DNA from: JBHIET01 sp046760785
Lineage (GTDB): Bacteria > Chloroflexota > Anaerolineae > B4-G1
Assembly: GCA_046760785.1 (NCBI GenBank)
Contig: JBHIET010000001.1
Span: 28,881 to 92,880, forward strand
Reading direction: 5' to 3'
Length of the DNA: 64,000 nt
A program made the position numbers and the translations under genes. Positions 57,719 to 64,000 of this stretch are shown here, piece after piece; the stretch's first letter is position 1; each line of letters starts with the position of its first letter. A model generated the notes under the pieces. The model was not told the origin of the DNA and made no database searches. It worked only from the letters and a program-made list of their open reading frames with translations.

Positions 57719-58762
57719 TCAATAGCCAGAGGCCCCTATCTCCCGGCAGAGCTCCATCAATCCGGGGTGGATGTACTGTCCCTCTTCTTCCAACTGTACA
57801 TCGTCGGCCCAGACCGAGGGGGTGAGGACCACGCCATCGGTGTGGCTGGGTGCCCCCTTGCTAGAAGGGCCGATGCCGAACTGCATACATCCAAAGACGC
57901 GCTCATCCTCGAGAATGCGCCCTGTGGGTCGGCTCACGCCGGGGTTAAAGCCATAGCAGGCATGATCCACCATGTACATGATCGGATCGTCAAAGCTCGC
58001 CAGCCAGCGCTCGAAAAGCCTGGCCTCGTGGTCCCCTTCGATGCGCCGGATGTAGCCTTCCTCGATGTGCAGCACCACCAGGGAGTGGAGCACGCCCAGA
58101 TCGGCTGGCGGCCATAGACAGCCATCGAAGACCAGGGTCCCCTCGAAGCTCCCATGGTGAGCCATGAAGCCTGACTGTCCACCCAGCATCACCGGGTAGC
58201 CCCCCTCAGCTGGCGGCGGTTCCCAGAAAGGATCGCCAGCTTTGTCAATCTTCATCGTCAGGTCGGTGCCGGCCGGGCTGGTGACGCGGATTGTCTCGGC
58301 TGCCTGTGAGATCTCGTACAGCCGTGTCTTCATCTTGTCCAGGGCAGGATAGTTGACGCGGCCAATGGTGCGCACCATCATATCCACGTCCATGCCCGTC
58401 AGGCAGAGGTAGGGACAGCCAGCGGCAATGGCCGCATCATAGGCTGGGCTGTAGAGCTGGTAGGCGGTGGCAAACTCGATCCACAGGTCAGCCTTGAGGA
58501 GAGCGTTGGCCACCGGGCCAGGTGGGTCCATACAGGGCTGAGGCAGAGTGGGATACCAGATCACAGTCGGTACACCACCCACAGCAAAGGTAGCCTGAGC
58601 GGTGGCCTGCACAACTCGGGGGTCACTGGCCGTGTCGGCGGTGATGACTACCTGTTGACCCGGTTGGACCGGCATGACCTCGGTCACCACTTTACGGGCA
58701 GCTAATGCCAATTCATAGGCATAGTAGTCATGTTGACCCTCCGTACCTAACTTAAAGGGCAT
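57719..58762 (-). CDS. NicX/aminopeptidase-T-like metalloprotein
   Basis: ATG 58762 (347 aa) follows GAGGAG at 6 nt. The sequence resembles the M29 aminopeptidase T/2,5-dihydroxypyridine dioxygenase (NicX) fold: QPGQQVVITADTASDPRVVQATAQATFAVGG, CPYLCLTGMDVDMMV, a central SPAGTDLTMKI, then GTLVFDGCLWPP, HIEEGYIRRIEGDHEA and C-terminal histidines in a metal-binding arrangement (MVDHACYGFNPG, HTDGVVL). It is the third gene of the hyuA-hyuB cluster. An amidase or ring-opening activity on a cyclic amide would fit that context but is inferred. Confidence 0.75.
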   Translation of the reverse strand: MPFKLGTEGQHDYYAYELALAARKVVTEVMPVQPGQQVVITADTASDPRVVQATAQATFAVGGVPTVIWYPTLPQPCMDPPGPVANALLKADLWIEFATAYQLYSPAYDAAIAAGCPYLCLTGMDVDMMVRTIGRVNYPALDKMKTRLYEISQAAETIRVTSPAGTDLTMKIDKAGDPFWEPPPAEGGYPVMLGGQSGFMAHHGSFEGTLVFDGCLWPPADLGVLHSLVVLHIEEGYIRRIEGDHEARLFERWLASFDDPIMYMVDHACYGFNPGVSRPTGRILEDERVFGCMQFGIGPSSKGAPSHTDGVVLTPSVWADDVQLEEEGQYIHPGLMELCREIGASGY

Positions 58763-58881
58763 GATTATCTCCTCTCCATCAACTCCTCGATTCGTACCAC
58801 AGATTCTGCACATCGGCCTCCACTGGTGGCGCTTCGGTCAGCAGGATAAACTCTGCGGAGGGGTTCGTTCGAGTGGCAACG

Positions 58882-58917
58882 AGATTCTTCGCCGCCCTAT
58901 GGGCGGCTCAGAATGAC
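58882..58917. repeat. GATTCTTCGCCGCCC...GGGCGGCTCAGAATGACA hairpin repeat
   Basis: GCCGCCC-TAT-GGGCGGC extends to ATTCT/AGAAT (12 of 14 paired). It is a variant of the GATTCTTCGCTTCGCTCAGAATGACA palindromic repeat seen in many bacteria. It lies between hyuB and the NicX-like gene. Confidence 0.55.
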
Positions 58918-58942
58918 AGACCATCAAAACAATTTTAAATTG

Positions 58943-60673
58943 CTAGCTCCGTCGCCCTTCTGTGAGTCCGGTGACTTCCAAGGTGTTGGGATCGATGATC
59001 ACCCCGTAATCCTTCTCCGCCATTTCCACGGTAATGAAGCCATCCCTCACGTCTCTTTGTACCTCCTCAACAGGCCGCTGGTAGGGATTGCCCCAGCCGC
59101 CGCCGGTGGCGGTGATTAGCCGGGCCACGTCACCTTTCTTGAGATGAACGCGTGCTGACTTGCCAACGACAACAGGCTCGCGGCCGTCGGCAAAGATGAA
59201 CTTGGTGTAGTTGGGCGAGCCCCCCTGGCCTCCCTCCATGGCCCAAGGCCTGAACTTGTAACGGCCAAAGGTGCCGGTATACCAGGCCTCGTCAGCGACG
59301 ATGCGGTAGTCACGCACCAACCCCCGCCCGCCCCGATACTGCCCCGCCCCACCCTCGCAGATGTCGAAGCCGTACTGGTCCACCAGCACGCCGTAGCGGG
59401 TCTCGCAAACCTCCACGGGGATGATGTAGGTCTCGCCGTCACCCACGCTAACCAGACCGCTCTCACCATCCTTGTCGTGCCCGGCCCCCCAGCCCCCAGC
59501 CTGGGGTTCGACCAGCAGGAACAGGTCGCCGGTGTCGGGATGATTGCCCGCCAGCACCACGCCGCACACACTCAAGAAGTGACCCGCCGGCAGCCGGTCA
59601 GGTACGATGGGGGCCATGGCCTTCCACACCAGGTCGGAGACGTAGAGCACAGTCTCCCAGTAGGTGGATACAGCGGCTGGCCTCTCGCAGGTGAAGATCG
59701 TCCGGTCGGGGCAGATGATCTTCAAGGGACGGAAACATCCCTCGTTGGTGGGGATGGACGGATCCGTCAGCGCCTTGAAGATGGTGCGCACCCCCGTATA
59801 GAGACCAGAGCGACTGCAGTTGACCGGGCCAGGCACCTGAGGATGGGTGCCGGTAAAGTCGCAGATGAACTCGTCGTCGGTGATGGTCACTTTGACACAC
59901 ACCTTGAACGGCCCGTTGCCCACCCCATCGTCGTCAATATAGTCCTCCGCTTCGTAGACGCCCTTGGGCAACTTGGCCAACGCCTTGCGGGTCATCTCCT
60001 CGCCGTAGTCCAACAGCGCCTCGATACCGGCCTGCACCAGGTCCAGTCCATACCGGTCACACATCTCCTGGAAGCGCCTCGCCCCCAGGCGGACGGAAGC
60101 GGCCTGGGCATACATATCGCCCAGCGTCATCTCCGGTGTGCGCACGTTGGCAGCGATGAGGTCCACCAGGCTCTGGTCAATTTCCCCACCCTTGTAGAGC
60201 TTGATGCAGGGGAACTGCAGCCCTTCCTGGTAGATCTCGGTGGAATCGGTGGTCCAGGAACCGGCGGCCATGCCGCCCACCTCGGTCCAGTGGCCTTTGT
60301 TGGCGGCGAAACCCACGATCATGCCATTGTAGAAGATGGGCATGAACTGAGCGACGTCGGAGAGATGGGTGCCCCCGCCGGTGTAGGGATCGTTGTGCAG
60401 GATAATGTCGCCGGGCTCCAGGCCGTCGAGGCCGAACTTGTCCAAGATCGCTTGCACACCAGAGGTGAGAGTACCCAGGAATAAGGTCACGCCGTTCCCC
60501 TGGGTGATGAGCTGAGCCTTGTGGTCGGTCAGGCCGCAGGCATAGTCCAGCACCTCGTAGATGATGGTGCTCATGCTGGTGCGCTGCGTGGCGACGAACA
60601 TCTCGTCGCCGATGGCGACCAGCGCGTCCTTGATGATCTCCATAGTGAAGGGATCGACTTTTGACTTTGCCAT
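58943..60673 (-). CDS. hyuB: HyuB, hydantoinase/oxoprolinase B subunit
   Basis: The 576 aa protein has the HyuB pattern: MAKSKVDPFTMEIIKDALVAIGDEMFVATQRTS, HNDPYTGGGTHLSDV, FAANKGHWTEVGGMAAGSW, DFTGTHPQVPGPVN, and the C-terminal GGAGQYRGGRGLVRDYR. With HyuA it makes ATP-dependent hydantoinase, oxoprolinase, caprolactamase or acetone/acetophenone carboxylase-type enzymes; the substrate is not readable. It starts 3 nt after the hyuA stop. Confidence 0.93.
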   Translation of the reverse strand: MAKSKVDPFTMEIIKDALVAIGDEMFVATQRTSMSTIIYEVLDYACGLTDHKAQLITQGNGVTLFLGTLTSGVQAILDKFGLDGLEPGDIILHNDPYTGGGTHLSDVAQFMPIFYNGMIVGFAANKGHWTEVGGMAAGSWTTDSTEIYQEGLQFPCIKLYKGGEIDQSLVDLIAANVRTPEMTLGDMYAQAASVRLGARRFQEMCDRYGLDLVQAGIEALLDYGEEMTRKALAKLPKGVYEAEDYIDDDGVGNGPFKVCVKVTITDDEFICDFTGTHPQVPGPVNCSRSGLYTGVRTIFKALTDPSIPTNEGCFRPLKIICPDRTIFTCERPAAVSTYWETVLYVSDLVWKAMAPIVPDRLPAGHFLSVCGVVLAGNHPDTGDLFLLVEPQAGGWGAGHDKDGESGLVSVGDGETYIIPVEVCETRYGVLVDQYGFDICEGGAGQYRGGRGLVRDYRIVADEAWYTGTFGRYKFRPWAMEGGQGGSPNYTKFIFADGREPVVVGKSARVHLKKGDVARLITATGGGWGNPYQRPVEEVQRDVRDGFITVEMAEKDYGVIIDPNTLEVTGLTEGRRS

Positions 60674-60675
60674 TC

Positions 60676-62757
60676 CTACTCCTCCTCCCTCCCTCCGGGG
60701 GGGACTGAGGGGGGGCCTTCGATGTGCAAGAAGCCGTACTCGTCCACACTCAGTCGCTGGCCGGGGAAGACGACGGTGGTGGCGGCTGGCTCCTCGACGA
60801 TCAGCGGCCCGGAGAGCGTCGCCCCGACGGGCAACAGATCGCGCTCGTAGGTTGGCGTTGCCTGGAAGGTGTCATCGAACATGACTTGGCGCTCTCCCTT
60901 AAAGGCCTCCTCGACGCTGCGAGCCTCACCATCTACAGGAAGGCGAGTGATCTTGGGCTTCTCAACCTGGCCCAGGGCCGTCAGGTGAAAGTTGACCAGT
61001 TCAACGGGCGATTCCAGGCGGAAGGTGTAGGCGTGCTCGTGTAGTTGGTGGAAGCGCTCGTTGATCTCTTGCATTTCCTTTTCTGTCAACTCGCCGCCAG
61101 GAATCGGAACCTTGACAGTGTGCTCCTGGCCCATGTAGCGCATGTCGGCAAAGCGCTGGAAGACCATCTGTTCTTTCTCCACCTTCTCGGCTGCCAACTC
61201 TTCAGTCGCTTCCTTCTCCATCTCGGCAAAAATAGCGCTCAACTCGGCTGGTTTAATGTGATCGGTACGGACCACCCTGGTGCGGATGTAGTCGTTGCGC
61301 AGGTCGGCCATTAACATGCCCCAGGCGGAAAAGACGGCCGGGGCAGTAGGCACCAGGATTCTCCTGACCCGCAACTCGCGGCCCAGAGCTGCGGCGTGCA
61401 TTGAGCCGCCGCCACCAAAGGCCACCAGGGTAAACTCACGGGGGTCGTAACCGCGCCGCACCGAGACCAGCTTGAGGGCGTTGATCATGTTGGCATCGGC
61501 CAGGCGGATGACACCTATAGCCGCCTCGACGACGCTCATCCCAAAATGGTCAGCAATCTCTTGCATGGACTGGCGAGCCTTGTCCATCGAGACCTTGATC
61601 TCGCCCCCCAGGAAGTAATCGGGGTTGATGCGCCCGGCCACCAGGTTGGCGTCGGTGACGGTCGGCTTCTCGCCACCGGCATCGTAACAGGCCGGGCCGG
61701 GTACCGCGCCGGCGCTGACCGGCCCTACGCGCAACGAGCCTGCTTTGTCTATCCAGGCGATGGAGCCGCCGCCAGCGCCGATCTCCACGATGTCCACCGT
61801 GGGCATCTTGATGGGGTAGCCTTCCCAATCGCGCCGGTACTCGATCCTGTAGTCGGTGGTGATCCTGGGTACGCCGTTCTCCACCAGCGAGCTCTTGACG
61901 GTGGTGCCGCCGATGTCCAGGGAGATGATGTTAGGTTCGCCCAACAGCTCGCCGATGACCGCCGCGCCGATGACACCGGCCACCGGACCGGACTCGCAGG
62001 TTTTGATGGGCGCCTGGCGGGCCACCTCAAAGGTGGCAATCCCACCGTTGGACTGCATGATGTGGGCCACCGGCCCCATGCCCATCTGGCCCAGGTCCTG
62101 CTCCAGCGTGTTCAGGTATTGGACGGCGATGGGCTGGACGTAAGCGTTCAGCACGGTGGTGTTGGTGCGCTCGTACTCTCGCCACTCCTTGGTGATCTCG
62201 TGGGATAGAGTGATGGGAACGTCAGGCAGCAGCTCCCGTAGAAGCTCGCCACAGCGCGCCTCGTGGTCCGGGTTGGCGTAGGAATGCAAGAAGCAAACAG
62301 CGATGGCTTCGATCCCCTCTCTCTTGAAGAACTCTGCCGCCTCACGCACATCGTCCTCGTTCAGAGGCTCAAGTTCCTCCCCTTTGTAGTTGACCCGTTC
62401 CCGCACCTCCAATCGCAGGTAGCGGGGCACAAAGGGCTCCGGCTTGGTATAGTACATGTTGTAGATGTCAGGGCGGTTGGCGCGGGTGATCGCCAGGACA
62501 TCGCGGAAGCCCTTGGTGGTGATGAGGCCGGTCTTGACCCCTTTCCGTTCGGTCAGGGCGTTGATGATGATGGTCGAGCCGTGGACGAAGAAGGTGGTGT
62601 CGGCCACGTTGATGCCGGACTTATCCAGGGTATCCTCCACGCCGAGGGCAAAGTTGTGGGGCGTGGTCGAGGCTTTGGTCAGACCGACCTCCCCCGTGGC
62701 CTCGTCCAGATAGATCAGGTCAGTGAACGTCCCACCGATGTCGGTTGCTACGCGCAC
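60676..62757 (-). CDS. hyuA: HyuA, hydantoinase/oxoprolinase A subunit
   Basis: The GTG at 62757 starts VRVATDIGGTFTDLIYLDEATGEVG, with GAGGAGG 7 nt upstream; an upstream ATG at 62796 lacks an RBS. ASKHA-type phosphate loops are DIGGTFTD and SLDIGGTTVKSSLVE. The middle holds HGSTIIINALTERKGVKTGLITTKGFRD and AFGGGGSMHAAALGREL. At 693 aa it has normal length, ATP-dependent. The last residues (EGPPSVPPGGREEE) are encoded by a G/C-run repeat (60680-60717). A diverged 5' fragment of a second hyuA lies upstream at 63524-63622. Confidence 0.93.
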   Translation of the reverse strand: MRVATDIGGTFTDLIYLDEATGEVGLTKASTTPHNFALGVEDTLDKSGINVADTTFFVHGSTIIINALTERKGVKTGLITTKGFRDVLAITRANRPDIYNMYYTKPEPFVPRYLRLEVRERVNYKGEELEPLNEDDVREAAEFFKREGIEAIAVCFLHSYANPDHEARCGELLRELLPDVPITLSHEITKEWREYERTNTTVLNAYVQPIAVQYLNTLEQDLGQMGMGPVAHIMQSNGGIATFEVARQAPIKTCESGPVAGVIGAAVIGELLGEPNIISLDIGGTTVKSSLVENGVPRITTDYRIEYRRDWEGYPIKMPTVDIVEIGAGGGSIAWIDKAGSLRVGPVSAGAVPGPACYDAGGEKPTVTDANLVAGRINPDYFLGGEIKVSMDKARQSMQEIADHFGMSVVEAAIGVIRLADANMINALKLVSVRRGYDPREFTLVAFGGGGSMHAAALGRELRVRRILVPTAPAVFSAWGMLMADLRNDYIRTRVVRTDHIKPAELSAIFAEMEKEATEELAAEKVEKEQMVFQRFADMRYMGQEHTVKVPIPGGELTEKEMQEINERFHQLHEHAYTFRLESPVELVNFHLTALGQVEKPKITRLPVDGEARSVEEAFKGERQVMFDDTFQATPTYERDLLPVGATLSGPLIVEEPAATTVVFPGQRLSVDEYGFLHIEGPPSVPPGGREEE
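60680..60717. repeat. G/C-run repeat at the 3' end of hyuA
   Basis: CTCCTCCCTCCCTCC followed by GGGGGGGACTGAGGGGGGG; it encodes the HyuA C-terminal tail and supplies the RBS of hyuB. Related to 2527-2571. Confidence 0.5.
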
Positions 62758-62833
62758 CGAAACACCTCCTCTCCGAATTCGCCGATGGTTCACCAAGCCA
62801 TAAGAATCAGCAGCACAACCACTACTGGCGATA

Positions 62834-63211
62834 TCAGCTTTTTTCTAATTCTGTGAGCATGCGTTGGACTGTCCGAGCAAGTTCCTCGACATAGTGTTCA
62901 CAAACCGAGTACACAACTTCGGCATCAAGGTCGAAGTAATGATGACTGAGAACATCCCGCATTCCCATGACCCGCTTCCACTCGATCTGTGGATACCGCA
63001 ATAATAGTCCGCCTCCCGTTACCTTATCGAGGTTCTTGGCATTTTCGCCAATGGCAATCAGTTGCATGCAAATGGCATCCAGCTTTTCCAGCCCTTCCTC
63101 GGAGGTCACGAAATCTTCGGGGGACGCAATGGAAGCAAACCGCTTGGTTATGGTCTGGGCAGACCAGAGGATCTGGCGGAGAATTTCCTTGACCAGTTCG
63201 ATGTCATACAT
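62834..63211 (-). CDS. hepT: HepT-type HEPN toxin (RNase or tRNA-targeting)
   Basis: ATG 63211 gives 125 aa; it overlaps the last 8 nt of mntA. The DUF86/HEPN pattern has the catalytic Rx4HxY as RDVLSHHYFD (about residues 89-98). ASPEDFVTSEEGLEKLDAICMQLIAIGENAKNL precedes it. HepT homologues cleave RNA, and their MntA partner neutralises them, in studied cases by AMPylating the Tyr of this motif. It is the toxin of a type VII-like MntA/HepT pair. Confidence 0.9.
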   Translation of the reverse strand: MYDIELVKEILRQILWSAQTITKRFASIASPEDFVTSEEGLEKLDAICMQLIAIGENAKNLDKVTGGGLLLRYPQIEWKRVMGMRDVLSHHYFDLDAEVVYSVCEHYVEELARTVQRMLTELEKS

Positions 63212-63494
63212 AAACCGCTTCCTGCTCAATCCGCCGTTTAAGGTAAGCATTCATTCTTTCTCGATAACGCACGACATCAACCGGTCGGTGCAACAGCTCC
63301 TCCAGCTCCTGCTTGATGCCAACCAGGGCAAGCAAATCGGGCTGGCCGAGTTCGACCACAACGTCCACATCGCTGGCTTCAGTGTCCCCTTCCCTGGCAA
63401 CGGAGCCGAACACACCAATGCGGACAATGCCAAACTCATCCTGTTTGAGATCCCGAAATCTAGCCAAGGTGCGCAAGATATCATCTCTTCTCAT
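63204..63494 (-). CDS. mntA: MntA-type nucleotidyltransferase antitoxin
   Basis: The 96 aa minimal nucleotidyltransferase has the GSx10DxD motif as GSVAREGDTEASDVDVVVE (residues 30-48). It probably AMPylates and so neutralises HepT. The gene overlaps hepT. The pair is inserted between full-length hyuA and a hyuA fragment. ATG 63494 is in the normal position for the family. Confidence 0.9.
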   Translation of the reverse strand: MRRDDILRTLARFRDLKQDEFGIVRIGVFGSVAREGDTEASDVDVVVELGQPDLLALVGIKQELEELLHRPVDVVRYRERMNAYLKRRIEQEAVYV

Positions 63495-63523
63495 TGGACA
63501 TTCCTCAGCAGGTCATAAACAGG

Positions 63524-63622
63524 CTAATGCTGCTCTGCTTTGGTCAGGCCGATCTCCCCAGTGACCTCGTCCAGGTAGATCAGATCAGTAAACGTCCCAC
63601 CGATGTCGGTTGCTACTCGCAT
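63524..63622 (-). pseudogene. 5' fragment of a second hyuA
   Basis: ATG 63622, preceded by GGGAGG, opens a 32-codon frame starting MRVATDIGGTFTDLIYLDEV and ending TKAEQH. Over 29 codons it matches the HyuA N-terminus with three amino-acid changes and about ten base changes (near 88-89% by eye). Then it stops abruptly just before mntA. It is too diverged to be a fresh duplication, so an older paralogue was probably truncated. Confidence 0.85.
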
Positions 63623-63753
63623 CAGAAATCCTCCCCTTGCTCCCTACCTCCACCAGCCTGTTGGTGTCGTTGCCAAAGCGGTGTCCTGGGCCCCGCGGCT
63701 TCGCTCGGGATAAACTCTATCGAAGGGATGTCCACCATCTTGACCATTTCGAC
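63623..63753. other. Spacer with no recognised gene
   Basis: The stretch between the hyuA fragment and the shortened HEPN gene contains CTCGGGATAAACTCTATCGAAGGG-type words but no supported gene. Confidence 0.35.
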
Positions 63754-63996
63754 TTACAATCTGTCTTTGATCTTCTCGATGATCTCGATCGCCGCCTCCA
63801 GCATCTGTGTCGTTTCCCCTGTGGGATAGGAGAGCACAGGCCCCGGCGGATAGCGCTCCGTGTAGTAAAAGGCGGTCAGTTTCCTCCCTATGTCCAGGTA
63901 GTCCGCGAAGATATCGTCAAAGTCAGTAGCATTGGTGATGAGCGTTTCCAGGTCGTGCTCTCCCCTTTCAATCCACTCCTCAATGCGTTTCTTCAT
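63754..63996 (-). CDS. Shortened HEPN-domain protein near the right edge
   Basis: The 80 aa frame reads MKKRIEEWIERGEHDLETLI at the N-terminus, like HEPN (PF05168-type) proteins. It then jumps to the late part, DFDDIFADYLDIGRKLTAFYYTERYPPGP and a final helix (EAAIEIIEKIKDRL). The central helices with the FxxQQAxEKxLKA-like core, about 45-50 residues, are missing, as if deleted in frame. The nucleotidyltransferase partner would lie beyond the window. It may be a non-functional remnant. Confidence 0.55.
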   Translation of the reverse strand: MKKRIEEWIERGEHDLETLITNATDFDDIFADYLDIGRKLTAFYYTERYPPGPVLSYPTGETTQMLEAAIEIIEKIKDRL

Positions 63997-64000
63997 AAAG

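Noticed and set aside
59477..60484. Plus-strand frame of 335 codons
   Set aside because: Antisense to hyuB and without any recognisable domain.
1..64000. tRNA, rRNA or tmRNA genes
   Set aside because: A visual scan for T-loop sequences and conserved rRNA words found no convincing candidate; weak hits such as GGGTTCGAGGTC at 17780 belong to a permuted repeat.

Overview
The window reads as a contiguous piece of a GC-rich anaerobic bacterium that uses the Wood-Ljungdahl (reductive acetyl-CoA) pathway. The gene content fits an uncultured Chloroflexota/Anaerolineae-type genome: bacterial acsABCDE with fhs and folD, many HdrA paralogues, a PMT-like membrane glycosyltransferase, and abundant short dispersed repeats, some of them inside reading frames. 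The taxon is an inference from gene content; no rRNA or other phylogenetic marker was found here.

Region 1 (1-38.9 kb, all minus strand) is one long energy and carbon metabolism cluster, described here in transcription order. It opens with a promoter-like element and a pseudo-receiver/DUF166 fusion. Then come fhs, a small HMA-like protein without CxxC, CODH (acsA), acetyl-CoA synthase (acsB), the corrinoid Fe-S protein (acsD, acsC), its reductive activator (acsV/RACo), a radical SAM protein, the nickel ATPase cooC, acsE and folD. A first Hdr set follows (hdrC, hdrB, a short hdrA, an aminotransferase, a second hdrA and a GNAT). A second, larger Hdr set follows that: hdrC, hdrB, a tandem double HdrA, an HdrA with a nested GltD-like NAD(P)H module, an HdrD-like protein and another HdrA. 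An Eco57I-type DNA methyltransferase intrudes next, then mvhD, an FrhB/FdhB-like protein, a 2Fe-2S/4Fe-4S protein and a fumarate-reductase-type flavoprotein that runs off the left edge. Together these make acetyl-CoA from C1 units and CO2. The Hdr proteins plausibly supply low-potential electrons by flavin-based electron bifurcation. No metF, formate dehydrogenase or hydrogenase large subunit lies inside the window.

Region 2 (39-56 kb) is mixed. It holds a cutA with a near-leaderless promoter, a zinc alcohol dehydrogenase divergent from an uncharacterised protein, an ECF sigma gene broken in region 4, a PD40 lipoprotein, two small membrane proteins, a cupin, another membrane protein, sucCD, a large membrane glycosyltransferase, and a URO-D family protein. 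On the minus strand follow an S1 protein, smpB and two S41 peptidases.

Region 3 (56.5-64 kb) has a winged-helix/ferredoxin protein on the plus strand. The minus strand carries a hydantoinase/oxoprolinase pair (hyuA, hyuB) with a NicX/aminopeptidase-T-like gene, then a MntA/HepT toxin-antitoxin pair sitting between full-length hyuA and a 32-codon hyuA fragment, and a shortened HEPN gene at the right edge.

Decay and repeats are frequent: a frameshifted RelE relic, MITE-like elements in two families, GC-rich hairpin repeats, and AT-rich permuted-unit repeats that in two unrelated proteins encode the same peptide LQSAIRN.
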